DNA of 64,000 nucleotides, from the NCBI GenBank assembly GCA_050084985.1, contig JBITNC010000001.1, positions 178,746,001 through 178,810,000 of the forward strand, read 5' to 3'. Shown in pieces: positions 24,130-36,600 of the stretch; position 1 is the first letter of the stretch, and each line of letters starts with the position of its first letter. The translations under genes were made by a program, and so were the position numbers. The DNA is from Nageia nagi (taxonomy: Eukaryota; Pinophyta). The notes beneath the pieces are model-generated. The model saw nothing but the letters and a program-made list of their open reading frames with translations, was not told the DNA's origin and did not search any database.

Positions 24130-25177
24130 GAAGAAATGTAAGTGCCAACAAAGAAGGGAACCATGAAGGTAAAATATATTTACTATACTCTATATTTGAG
24201 GCAAAGTTTATTGAGTATTGACCAAATGCTTAAGAAAAATTACAAATTGGTATTTGAAGATAGAATGTGCAAAGTATATGATAAAAACCATGGTGAAAGG
24301 CTTATTACTACTATTCTAATGACTATAAATAAACTCTTTCCAATGAAATTTCTTAATAAGGATGGAGATTTTATTTTTATGGGAATTGAATATAGAAATG
24401 CACTTTGTTATATGAGGCTTAGGAACTTGAATTTTATGAGTTTGAAGATACTTCCATCAATGGTGAGAGGGTTGCCACAATTAGAATATTACAAAGAAGT
24501 ATATGAGGGATGTGCACTTGGAAAGTAAACAAGCAACAAGTTTCTAAAGGAAGAGGCATGGAGAGCTAAACACCCTCTACAATTGGTCCATATCAATATT
24601 TGTGGGCCTATTCAAACCCAAAGTTTTGGTAAATATTATTACTTTATCACTTTCATTAAATATATTAGTCGAATATGTTGGGATTACTTCATTAAAATTA
24701 AAGATGAGGCACTATATTGTTTTAAAGAATTCAAAACTTTTGTTGAGAAGAAAAGTGGCTATCATATGAAGTATTTGAGAAGTGATAGAGGAGGAGATTA
24801 TTGTAATAATAAATTATTTAAGTATTGAAAATACAATGGCATTAGGAGACATATCACCTCTCCTTACATACCATAATAAAATGATGTAGTGGAAAGGAAA
24901 AATAGAACCTTAGTTGAAATGGTAAAAACAATGATGCAAAGCAAGAAATTATCCCATGCTTATTGGGCTAAAGAAGTAAGAACAATAATTTATATTTTGA
25001 ATAGGTATCCTACAATAATTTTAAATAAAATCACTCCCTATGAAGCTTGGTTTGAGAAAAAATCAAATTTGCAACATTTGAAGGTTTTTGGTTTCCTTGC
25101 ATATGTATGTAAATGATGAAAATAGGACAAAGTTGGATGCAAAATTAGAAGCATGTGTATTTATAGGATATTGTGAG
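24130..25177 (+). pseudogene. integrase region of copia element E
   Basis: The GAG-pre-integrase block is at about 24420-24535 (LRNLNFMSLKILP and YEGCALGK). The integrase core follows: VHINICGPIQTQSFGKYYYF at about 24583, where the first catalytic Asp of the usual HTDxCGP is Asn. LRSDRGGDY near 24775 keeps the second Asp. NDVVERKNRTLVEM near 24885 keeps the Glu. It continues with ILNRYPT, TPYEAWF and HLKVFGFLAYV and ends at about 25170 in CIYR. Stops and frame slips interrupt it. With the first Asp lost and no RT, it is inactive. Confidence 0.87.
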
Positions 25178-26826
25178 TGTTGATCAATATAATTTAAACT
25201 CAAGGGTTTGGTCTAGTCAAATTCTCCATTGCTTGCAATAGTAAGGTCCTTTAGAGAGCACAAGATGGTGGGGATGTGCTCATGTTGGTGTTTTGCTCAA
25301 TTTTCAAATTGTAGGTTGGTTCCTATCTTTTGTGAAGGTTGAAAGTAATAGGAAAGGGATAAAAAGCTATGAGTAAAAGGAAAGAGATGAACATATTAAA
25401 CTAAAAGAAAACTAAACTAAATAACCTGAACATTGTAGCATATATTGCAATCCATATCCAATATTAAGAATAACAAACTATCTTACCCTTGGGGTTTCGC
25501 AATCATAATACACAACATCATATAGACTTGGGCAAATTTGGTAGAATGTTCAACCCTTTTTACTTACAAAAGTCCACTATTTATACATATTTCTCCTTGA
25601 TTGGGTGGTTGTTCATTATTAATACTCATAACTACTCTTCTTAATTCAAAATAATAAATAGAACTATTTACAAATATACAATTATGACTACAACTGTGTT
25701 AGATTACATAGTGAATAAGTATAATCAATATTGAAGTCTAGGAATTTAAAATCTCTAGCCATTGTACTTGTTGAGCTACATTCCTCCTTATTTGTCATTG
25801 ATTGCATTCTCTTAAGTCTATAGCTGATTGAGGATGTACTATCTATTAGATGATTGGTATGATCAGGCATTGTATTTTATTGATAGCAACCTACTTCTCT
25901 GCAATGATAAATGATGAGCATTGTAACTCCTAGTTGCATGGAATAGTGAGGGCAACAAATAGTGTATCATTAAAGACCTAGGAGGAACTGCTACTATTAT
26001 GTGGAAATGAGTCATAGTCAACACATTGATAGAGCCTCAAGGATCAAACACTCATGATCAAGTGAACTTGAGTGTTCCTTCATACCCATTATTCCTCCCT
26101 CAATCTAATGGGTTCTATCTTTTTTTAGCGGTCTCTAGTGATGGTCAAGCTTTATTTAACACCCACTAATTTTAGAAAAAATATGTGACATCATCATTCA
26201 AAATTAGTAGGTTCCACTTAGTTGCCTTTATAAAATATCTCCCATTGAATTTGGTACTTCTTGCTACTTATTATCTTAGGACCCACTAATTTTGGCAAAA
26301 AGTTGTAACATCATCATTCAAAATTGGTAGGCTTTATTTAGGTTTCTACATGAAATATCTCCTATCGAATAAAGTAGTTCTTGCTATTGATTTCATATAA
26401 AAATGATGACATCATCAATCAAAATCAATGAGTTCTATTATATCTCCTTACAATTTTTCTCACAAATTTTTTGGTTCAATCAAGACTTCCTTGAGAAAAT
26501 TAGCAAGCTCTGTGACATCACCTACTAGAGATCTAGACTATACCTAAACATTTATTTACAATAATTACTAGACTTTGACTTAAACATTTACTTCCCTTAC
26601 ATATTAAAATAATCTAAACATAGTATATTGGTTCCTAGATGTGACTTAGACTAGATTTTCATAACCTATGACTCTCTTTATATACATAGTTACCAAAGGA
26701 ACAACTAAATTAACTAAGGCTTATTCTTGGAACTTATTACAATACCTACTAGATAGCGGGTAGACCTTTGAAGCAAAAGGGTTTAAGACTAAGACATATA
26801 TAAATAATACCCAGACATTGACAACA
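25178..26826 (-). repeat. 3' LTR of Ty3 element A (probable)
   Basis: On the minus strand the segment begins TGTTGTCAATG and ends ATTGATCAACA, so it has TG...CA ends with short inverted repeats. Its left edge is the sudden end of the copia integrase, and its right edge meets element A's terminal reading frame. A purine-rich stretch next to the right edge could be the polypurine tract. Length is about 1649 bp. The partner LTR would be right of the window, so the target duplication cannot be checked. Confidence 0.6.
26161..26460. repeat. 120-bp tandem repeat in the LTR of A
   Basis: Two copies begin at 26161 and 26281 with ACCCACTAATTTT, each containing an ACATCATCATTCAAAATT block. A third partial copy starts near 26400. 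Confidence 0.8.
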
Positions 26827-26999
26827 CCCAAAACTCTTTAAACTTGACTCAATTTTGAAAAAAAGGCTATATACATTTAGAAAGGATAAAAGGAAGTGGG
26901 AATTAGGAAAGATTTATTTAAATGAATGAAAGAATAAAGAATACTAGAAAATCACCTTTTATCTAGAGTGTAATTCTAAAATAATACAATATTTTAATG

Positions 27000-29900
27000 G
27001 CTCTCAAGGTCTTCGCTTGCTAGAGAATAGAACCCTCTATTAGCTGGTTTTAGTTCTTTGTCCATATGACGATTTTGTAGGAGTCTCAAGTGGTGGAATA
27101 ATCTCTATAGGGAGGAAGGATTGAATCTTCTTATTCAAATCCTTCAAGTCCTGATAATCAATTTGTGACAAAATAAGGGAGGCATATTCTCTAGCTTCCT
27201 AGCATGTAATAATCTCACAATTACCTCATGAGCGAGATCATTTATTTGCTATAAATTTGATATTTGCTTCTCAAAAAAAGATTGTTCAAGAAATTTAATG
27301 GTATTGGCTACCCATCTAGTATCACTACCTTATACATCTTATTCCTCCCATAATTTAGGAGCTTTTAATTCTATTAAAGAATGAAAGAATTTATTGATAA
27401 AGTGTAGCTCTATTTTGTGCTAGTGTTTATTGATTTCCATATTGAACATAAAATTTTGGAGTTCACATATATCCCAAGCTCTCCTCAAAAATGTTTTCCT
27501 TGGCTTGGGAGTAATAGTATCTATGTCCTTTTCTATAAGGGCTCTGAGCTAGCTCTGCATTCTTTCAATTATTGACCTTGGTACATCTAGAGCTAATTTA
27601 TGAAGACTAATTTGAGTAGTGAATTGTTGGATGGCTTATTTTATTTGATTTTTTAACAAATGTAAGTGTGATAAACTTACCAACTTTTCTCCAATCTATT
27701 CCACCAATGACTTTTTGAAGCATTTTATAAGCATTAGGAGTTTTGTATTATCATCAAAAAGTACTTTGTTAGCTACTAGTACTATTTGTAACTCTACCTC
27801 AACTTGGTTGACCTTTTGGCCATCCATAATTGTAGCTTGAGCTTTAAGATCTTATAAAATTTATTTGCATTATCTAGTTCAACTTTATTTTCTACTAGGC
27901 TCTTTTCAAATCATGACTTCTACTTTTATAGTTTGTCTAGTAAACCTTTATTTTGGTTTTGCAACTCAAAAACTATCTTATCTTTGAGGGAGCAATATAT
28001 TTTATAATTATCTATTTTTTTGTTTAATATATCTATCTTATTCTCCATGGCTTGAAGAATTTTACCAGCTGCCATGGAAGTATTTATAAGGAATATTGAT
28101 TAATCTACAACTAAAGCACTTTGCATATTTACATTTATAATAGCCATTGGAGCAGTGTCTAGTTTTCCCTCTTTGAAAGGCATTTGGACCATTTTAATCT
28201 CCCTTGTCTATGACTTTACTCAAAATTTTGGAGTCTTGCTTTGGGAACATAGGGGGTTTATTTACAAAAGTTGCCCAATCAATGGGCTCTACTATTTGTG
28301 TTGAAAAAATGCTTTTAATTTCCTCTTGTGAGGATGTAGAAAATGGGATTAAAGAATGATGTGGTGTACTTACTACTAAAATGGAAGCCAAGGTTTGTTA
28401 TGAGGATTGTTCTACTTTCCAAGTAGCAACTAGTACTTCAAATTTCCCCTCCTCTTCTTCTTATGGCTTCTCCTTTTTGGGAGTCTTATCCATTAGGCTT
28501 GAGTCTTTCTTCTTTTTAGGGTTATGGTACCACCTATACCAAGCACATTACCCCCATCTTGCTAGATCTCCTCCTTCACTACTTCTTGAATGTCTTCTTG
28601 ATGAGTGATATTATTTGTACTTTGGGTCCTTTATGTTTCTTAAGTGACTTTGGGAGGTGGATGTGTAATTTTTGGAATATGAGATTGTGTAGTTTGGGGT
28701 TTCTTTATCGACTTCTTCTCTTCTTCTTTTGGGGCCTATTGTGATTGTGATAAGGTTTGAATTCTCCTTCTCCTTTTTGGAGAGAAATCTCGTGAAGCAA
28801 CATCTATCTTTGAAAGATCTTATTTCTTACTCCTCTACAGTTGTTTCAATCTAGATGGTTTCTTTGAATCTCTTCCCTTTATTTCTTTCATTAATTTTCC
28901 TTAAAAATTTGATGAAAGAGGCTAGCCTATTTCTGAGAGGGGATCTTAACTATACTTGGATTCCCAATACTTGTCATAAGTGAACTCACCAAATGATTAT
29001 TTCTCAACATGATAAATTTTGGTTGTGTGTTCAAATAGGAATTTGATCCCCAACCTAACTCATCTATCAATTAGGTGAGCACCTCCAAGTTTAGGGCAAA
29101 ATCTTTCCATCTGACCTCCCATTTTTTATATTTCTTAATCCCCTCAAGGGTCAACCAGGCCTTGTTTAAGGTATCAAATTCCCACTTAGGGGATGTCTTA
29201 GCTTCCTACTCTATTTGATTTGAAAAATACTCCACATGAGGTTTGTGCTCATGGAAAAAGGATGAGTGCTTCTTATTTGACTTAATTATTTTTGTAATTT
29301 CCCCTAGGGGATCATACATCCATGGGGCATTCACCATTTCTAATTTGAAATTCTATATAATGAAATCTACTATACTATTTTTATAACCTATTTCTAGCAA
29401 AGTAAATTTTTTATAGTTATCAACATATTTACAATGGGTTTGAAATTTCCTTCAGACCCATATTTAGTCTCTATAATGCACATATTCCTACCCATTTCAA
29501 TATAATACAATTAGGTAGTTACATACATAGGTAGGAAAAAAGGTTTTTTTAAAATATCCATACCTTAGAATCATGGTGTGGTCCTTTAGAAAATACCAAT
29601 TACCTATTTTTTTCTCTCCTTGTAGCTCGTAGATGGTGGTCTGGAATAGCTTGTTAGGAGGCTTCCCTCTTAAGATCTCCACCATCAATGCATAAAATTT
29701 ATCCATGAACTCATAATATGACCCATGCAATTTGGTCAATACTGGGACTCTTAAGTCAATTAGAGCAGGTCCAATAGTTAGGGTAGCAAGCTCAACTTGA
29801 AGTCTTACTTCCACTAGTTTCTCAAGATTTTGATGGAATAGTAGCCACCATAAATAAGAAGAATGCCAAAATTCTAATTTTTCAATTTTGAAAAGATTCC

Positions 29901-31045
29901 TTCTTATTATCATTTGAAATAAAGGCAAAGAAGTCATAGTAGATGTGTGCCTATATAATATTGTAAGCCATCCTCATCATGGCTTTGTTTGCTTCAATCT
30001 AGGTATTCTTTCCAAGAATGATTGCTAATGCTTGTAACACCTTTATATCTTCCACCTTCTCAAAGGAGGTGATATCATAGCTCTGAAAGAGCTTTGTAGT
30101 TATCCCCTCATACCTTTAATTGATCTAGTTTAGCATTTCATATTCATTTTTATAAAAATCATCTCTTTCATGTTTAACGTCAATCTACTTTTTTATGTGA
30201 AAGGTCTAATCAGCCAGTACTACAAATGCTTGAATAATAAAATGAGGGGAGTAATTTAATACCAATTTGGGTTTTGACTCAAATTTCCCTTCTTGCTGTT
30301 GGTCTTTGAAAACCATAATCTCATAGCCTTGTTCACTATGCTTGAGTGTAAGAGCATATAGCAACTTAGGGCATATGAATGATTCATAAGGCACATAATA
30401 GGCTAGGCCCTAGTCAATCATCACATATCCCTTTGTTTTAGCAAGTGACTTCTCCTTACCTGTGACCTCTAATTTGAGGTGTTGTAGTAGGATGCACATG
30501 GGATCAGCACACCATGTATCCATGTGATTTATCACCCCCATATCAATCTATTTAATCCCAAGAGCATTTTCTAGCTATTAATTTTGGATATCAATTAGAT
30601 AAGCATCTACCCCCTTAGGTTCAAGTTCAATTGGTGACTTGGTCATCGTCATGATGTTTGCACTCTTCTTTGCCCCTTGAGTTTGCATTAAGGACCTTAA
30701 AGCTTTATGTAAAGTTCTCTACAACTCTTTCCTTCCTTTCTAATTTCGCTTTGTAAATTCTAAGCTTTGGTTGCTTCAAAAACTTGTTCTCTAAAATGGC
30801 CAAGTATGGAATAGGAAGGTGAGGGATTTGTTTTATTTGCTTAAGGTTTGTGATAGATGTCTATTAATGGTAGTTAAATTTTGGGACTTATTGGGGTTCA
30901 CACATTGTATAGATTGGTGGATAATAGGTGTAAATGGATCAACTTGGAGTGCATCAAATTCAAATTGAGATAAATCACAATGGTTGGAAGATATAAGGAA
31001 ATATTTTCCTTCAATGCTATCCTTTTGATTGATAGTTGTTAGCAC
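27000..31045 (-). pseudogene. extra long frame of element A downstream of integrase, unrecognised
   Basis: Broken minus-strand frames read coherently for about 4 kb. They include SSNHCDLSQFEFDALQVDPF near 30980, EPKGVDAYLIDIQN near 30620, FICPKLLYALTLKHSEQGYE near 30370, a 146-residue open part at 29937-29497, a Lys/Pro/Thr-rich stretch near 28900-28600, and a coiled-coil-like part near 28075-27920 (ILQAMENKIDILNKKIDNYK). Upstream on the same strand lies the integrase C-terminus, and the 3' LTR is downstream, so this occupies the position of env in retroviruses. I see no signal peptide or membrane anchor and recognise no domain. The function is unknown. Confidence 0.5.
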
Positions 31046-31151
31046 ATAAGTGCTGACTTCACACCATGCCTAGTTAATGGTCAGCATTAATGGCTATCTA
31101 CCTTCTCAAAGAATATGTGTAGACTTAAGGGATATACAAACATAAGGTAAT

Positions 31152-31154
<3 letters not shown>

Positions 31155-31216
<62 letters not shown>
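31155..31216. repeat. (AT)31 microsatellite
   Basis: About 62 bases of uninterrupted AT between the integrase end and the extra frame of element A. Confidence 0.95.
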
Positions 31217-31219
<3 letters not shown>

Positions 31220-31254
31220 AGACTATATATACTATACAATTTTCAGTGGGTTTT

Positions 31255-32681
31255 ATGAAATCACCCTATGACTCGGTAATGCTTCAAATAGATCCTGTTG
31301 ACTAGGATAGGTAGTTCGTGGGACCCAATGATAACTTGCAATTTGAATGTATTATTTTTCATGGCTTTAGTGATGATATAGGTCACACTCCATAGGGATT
31401 CAAACTTTTGATGTCTCCTATTTCAAACTTCACCCAATAAGACTTCTTCTTGTCAAACCACTTCTTGAATATTTGTTACTGATCTTGAAAAGATTTATAT
31501 GCTTTGTTCCAATCTTCTTCCAACTTAAGAAGTTTATTAAACCTTGATTGCAATTGTTCAAAGTAATAATCTTCTTGTAGTAGCTAAATAATGCAATTAA
31601 TGCAAATGGGGTTGATTAATGCACTATTGCTCTACTTTGTAAATATTGACACATATATCAAAAATATGATAATAAAATGTAGTAGGAATATAGTAGTTTT
31701 TACTTAGAATATATATTCATTTTTTTAATCATAAAATGCATAAAATATAGAGCATACATTCATGAACAAGTATGCCATCAAAGTCCTAGAATTGGCACAC
31801 CATCGATGCCATAAGATAAGTGAAATTATAAATGTGAACAAGAGTGTAATGATGAGCAAATTAGTGAATAATGAAATTATGAACATATATATGAACTTAT
31901 AGAATAATATATGTGCAATGTATATAGATAAAGCAAGTTGCAATCCTTCAAATGCTCTTCAATTGATAATCCTTGTATTAGCTTTAAGTGATTATTTGCC
32001 CATGATTTGCTCATGCTTTATAGGTCATCAAATGATGCCTTTATATATGATACAAGTTTACATGAATTTGATATTTTGACCCCTTGTACATTCCACAAGG
32101 GTCAAATACATAGCATACACCTCTTTTATACATGTTTAATCCCTTTTTACATAATAATCTATTAAGGGATTAAAATGATTTATTAAATACATAAAGGTTC
32201 ATTTTGAGGCATCTACACTTCTATTGTTTATAGAATTTTTAATTTTGGTAACTCAAGGTGAATTGGCAACACAATTCTTTTACCATATAGTAATACATAA
32301 GGTGATGTCTTAATAGTTAATTTGATACTGATCCTATCTACCCTTAATGCATAGTCCAACTGTGTATGCTATTATCTAGGATTCCCTTCAATTATTCTTT
32401 TGATGATTCAGGTTAAGTTTTTATTGGTTGATTCAACTAATTTGAGGAGAATAGCTACTAGATCCTATACTTAGCAATGAATTCTAATAAATTAGCTCTA
32501 ATGAATGCAGGACCATTGTATGGAATAACAATCTATGGCATACCAAAATGAGTGATTATTCTTTTGATCATTTCCATTACTATCCCTTGATATGCATTTT
32601 TGCATGGCATAACTTTTGAGCATCTTATAAAATAATATGTTGCAGTTAAGATAAACTCATGGCCTACTAAAGAATTAGAAT
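31255..32681 (-). pseudogene. integrase core and C-terminus of element A
   Basis: Continues the integrase whose N-terminal part ends at 58206, on the other side of element B. Reading down: GHEFILTATYYFIR near 32660, HFGMP and NGPAF near 32560-32515 (the second catalytic block, usually DNG), TIKTSPYVLLYGKRIVLPIH near 32300, then FNKLLKLEEDWNKAY and WFDKKKSYWVKFEIGD near 31530-31410. The C-terminal KNNTFKLQV and RIYLKHYRV follow, to about 31270. Stops and frame slips occur. The frame across the B insertion is consistent when one TTATA copy is counted. Confidence 0.87.
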
Positions 32682-32686
32682 TTATA
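32682..32686. repeat. target site duplication of element B, left copy
   Basis: TTATA directly left of the left LTR; the same five bases lie directly right of the right LTR at 58201-58205. Confidence 0.9.
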
Positions 32687-33505
32687 TGTTTACTCAAAAA
32701 TCAACCCTAAAAGCATGCAAAAATAAAAGCTATCATAGCCAATAGAAAATCTATTAATCTTTGAATAAATCTTAATTTTAATTATAGATTACCTCACAAT
32801 GGAGGGCTTTAGTACAATGCATAATATAGGCCTCTTGGAGTCCCTTCTCTACTAATGTCTTCAAGCTCTAGATGTCATTTGATTGAACCTGCAATAAGAA
32901 GGATTTTGATTGGTTCTTCCATGCTATTCCTTGGCTTCTCTTTTCCTTAATTAGTTTCTAGTCTTGGAATCTTACACATGCACAAACTAACAACCCATCA
33001 AACATACCTATTCATGCTCTAAGATTATAATAAATAAACATGGAAAAAACATCCATATAAGCAAAAATAGTAAACTAAAATATACTTAGTGATCTAGTTC
33101 TAATTTAGCAGAGTAAGGTTAACTTTTTTTCTCCCTCTTTTCTCCTTGGAAGAAGTCTTACTTATAGATTTTCTAAGGAATCATTAGTTGCTATTTTGGA
33201 ATGCAAGGCTAGATGAAAAAATCTCATCTAGCCTTGTCACAGATTAAATCCAAATAAGAAAAATGTAGGATCCTTGATCTATTGGCTTGTTTTCTTAGGC
33301 ATCTAATTTTTCTATTTTTTTCTTTATGTTTTCTATTTACAAGATCGCTAGTGATTACCCATTAGGCACCAATGATTGGATATGATTACTGATGATTGTA
33401 ATGAATTTTCAATGATCAATAGACTTTAGCAAACTTTAATGTTTGCCTAAAATTTTATCCCCCTCTTTCATTTATCGAAAGAGGGGTCATTTTTAAGTGT
33501 CTACA
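32687..33505 (-). repeat. 3' LTR of element B
   Basis: 819 bp, minus-strand ends TGTAGACAC...GTAAACA. It matches 57475-58200 over nearly its whole length, for example the block around CACAATGGAGGGCTTTAGTA in both. About 100 bp near 33110-33220 are absent from the other LTR. Confidence 0.92.
33346..33414. repeat. phased palindrome array in the left LTR of B (4 units)
   Basis: Cores begin at 33346 (CGCTAGTG), 33367 (CACCAATG), 33387 (TACTGATG) and 33407 (TTTCAATG); spacings are 21, 20 and 20 bp. The other LTR has units in the same register at 58041-58109. Confidence 0.75.
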
Positions 33506-33520
33506 TTTCACTTCTTTTTT
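33506..33520 (-). other. polypurine tract of element B
   Basis: The minus strand reads AAAAAAGAAGTGAAA immediately before the TG of the 3' LTR, the expected place for the plus-strand primer. Confidence 0.7.
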
Positions 33521-36500
33521 GAAATATCCAACATTTTATAGGTGGAGATTATTTAAAAAAACTAATCTTATTAGAGAGGGGGTGTAATCAAGTCTTGGAT
33601 TTGTACTTCTTGATCTTAAGTCAAGGTTCCAAAATAATTCATTCTCTATGAATAAGCTGAATTTGAGTAATTGGATTATGACTAAATCCATTTTTTGATC
33701 TTTTGCATTTGACACATTTTGAAAACAATAAAGGGTTGTAGTTCAAGGCATAACTTACATAGTTACCACTATACTATTATGCTGTGTTGGTAGGATATGG
33801 ATGGAATCTTAACCTTCAAGAGTATGCCATAGCTAGTATGTGATAAAGAAGCTCCCTTATGAATACAACTTTTAATCATTCTACTTTTGTCCTAATAGAT
33901 AGGTTACTTGATGATCTTGCATAAAAGTTCATCAAACAATTTTAATTATATCAAAAACTATCCTTCTTTTTTCTATTAAAAGAAGTGTCATTTTTCAAAT
34001 TCAAAGTTACCTAAGAGTCTTAATTTTTTCTAAAAACCCTCAACTCTGAATTAAGTTTAACAAGCAAAGAACTCATAGTGATTTTGCCTTCGACACATAT
34101 ATTTTTTTAATTTTTATGGTTTTTGATGGTTTTATATTATTTTTGATATTTTTCAGGATAGTTTTGATGTGAGCATCTTTCAAGCATAGATATTTTGTTT
34201 TGGCTATAGTTTTTTTCTTTCAATTGAGCATTATTGAGTGTTCAAAAGATATATACAAGAGTTTATAAATTACCCTATTTTATTTTGAATTTTCTCATCA
34301 ATATTTACAATTAATTATAGGCCTAACATGACCTAAATTTTTTTTAACATACTCCAAAATTTTGTATTTTTAAGCTTTTAATTAGAGCTTTTAATAAAGT
34401 GCATAGGGAAGGTCTTGGGTATTTCTCTTGTTGAAATACTTCTATAACTTATGCATTTTAAGAAAACCTCTTTCATTCATTTATCATTTTTTTAAAGTTA
34501 CTTTATCATTAATTGCTGTTAAGTTTGATATGTATTCAAACCCAAAGGTAGATATCCTTGTATACTCAAGGATGGCCATGTATTATTAACTACCATAGAT
34601 TAGACCTTTCTTCATTTGGTTGGATTTGGAGCTAGGCCCTACATGGGTCATATTCACTAGGACTACCCACTACTGGTAGCCCTACTAGAGAGGTGGGATT
34701 CTTCAACTAACACCTTCCATGTTCCTATGAGGGAAAGATAGTAGTCCCATGGATGGTAGAGAGGGTAGCTCCTAAGAGCATTCTAGGGCTACTATTATTT
34801 GTATTTCATGTTATACTTATGAATTTTTATGAGACTATGTCATTTTTCTTCTAAGATTTCTAGAGAGTTGGACCATTTTTGATATTTAGACATGTTATTC
34901 ATAGTTTTATCATTATTTTTTGATTACCTTATCTATTTTGGGATCATGGTAGTCATGATCGATAGTTGGTTTCTTTAGATGTGATGGATACTAAGTTATA
35001 CATTTTTTGATATACATGATGATGACTTTAGACTCTTATATACACGTTTTAGTATCATATATATGTATGTTTATATTTTTTCAAATGTATGTGTTGAAGT
35101 AGAAATACATGAAAGTTTATTTTTATGTTTTCATTTAGTTTTAACACCTTATTTATGACATGTTTTATAAATTCAAAGTAGTATTTATGTTTATATAATA
35201 ATGTGATGTTTATAGAACTGGATTTGATTTGTAGGAGAATGGAATCAAATGCATCATTTTTCATTTTCTTGGCAACTTTTATACATGGTTTTGAACATAA
35301 TATACTAGTATAAACATACATGATATCATGAATAATGTGAATGTATGGATGTAAAACACATAAGATTTACAACACTTTATGGATGTATGGATGTAATAAT
35401 GGATACACATAAATGTATGTGTACAAATGGATGTAAAATGTATGAAACTTAAATGACCTAAGATTTTTATGAATGTCATAATAACTTAAACATCAATCTT
35501 AATGTGATGGCAACTTATCAAGATTTTTATAATAATAGGAGTAATGGTATGGGATGAATGACTAAATATATAATTAAATAAGTGTAATAAATAACACCTT
35601 CAAGATCTAGTTTCATTAATTGATCTTTTGCTTTGGTCTCATCTACTAGGGATGATATGGAACAAGATCATAATATACTTAAGTTTACCATAAAGTCATG
35701 TTTGTGCAATGATGTTCATTTCCTTCTCTTAATATTCATAAATTAAACATCTTAGGATTATAAACTATGAAATATGATTTTTTTCCTTTTTATAAGTTAT
35801 GCTTCACTACAAAAAACCATCCAAAGCCTTGGTGAAGATTAACACCTTCATATTGTTACAACCTTGCTCTATTGCTATTCAGGCATTTATAGCCCCAATA
35901 GAGGATGTTGTAATGGCCCAAGAATTCTAGCTATTTTTGCTTTGATTTTCTTTTCTTTTTTTTTCTTTTTCTTTTTTGCTTTGCTTTACTTTCCTATCCT
36001 AATGCTTGGGTTTAGGATGAAACAAAAAGTAAGAAAACCATACTCACATTTATACTCAAGAAATACTTAATTCTTGATTTTTTTGAGATTTTTAATGTGA
36101 AAGGTGTATGTGTCTATTAGCTCACTACCATATACCATAGTTATGACTTTTTATCATCCTAATTTTTTGAAACCTCAATATAGGATTTCTCAACTAAGAT
36201 CAAATATGAATAGAGTATTTATTACTTACTTCTTTATTTGTAAATATAGCTATATACATAAATAAATATTATATAGATGCATGCATGATATGTAGATACA
36301 TATAGCTTGTTTAGTTATCTCCCTCATAATGATTGATATCTAATAATTATGACTCTCAAAGTAAAGGACTAAACATTTATGAACAAAGTGGAATGATATG
36401 AACATATGGGCAGCACACCCAATAGCCAAGATGTTTTGGAAGTATATCTTCTTAGTATATATACATATATATATGTACATATATATTTTTTAATTTTTTG

Positions 36501-36600
36501 TATTTTTTGAATTTTTTAATGTTTTATATATTTCCTAAATAAGAATCTGCAATATGTCATCATGAGTAAAAGGATGGAAGTGATAGAAAGTATGGATGGT
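33521..36600. other. 3' noncoding part of element B
   Basis: No coding domain is seen. It contains loose ATGGATGTAA-type repeats at 35330-35440, a palindromic AT run at 36455-36490, and a less AT-rich patch at 34560-34790. Confidence 0.5.

Larger units (their letters stand above)
23043..25177 (+). mobile_element. Ty1/copia element E, gag to integrase, cut by element A
   Basis: The plus strand carries gag, zinc knuckle, the GAG-pre-integrase block and the integrase core, and stops abruptly at 25177 where an LTR of element A begins. No reverse transcriptase follows on this side. The order gag-INT before RT is that of Ty1/copia. Several stops and frame changes break it. The missing RT-RNase H half should lie on the far side of element A, outside the window. 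Confidence 0.88.

Noticed and set aside
27000-31045. Envelope gene for the extra frame of A
   Set aside because: Position fits, but no signal peptide, cleavage site or membrane segment can be seen, so only 'unknown frame' is supported.
35055-35479. Overlapping minus-strand frames with Cys/His-rich look
   Set aside because: They derive from loose ATGGATGTAA-type repeats and AT-rich sequence; no knuckle spacing.
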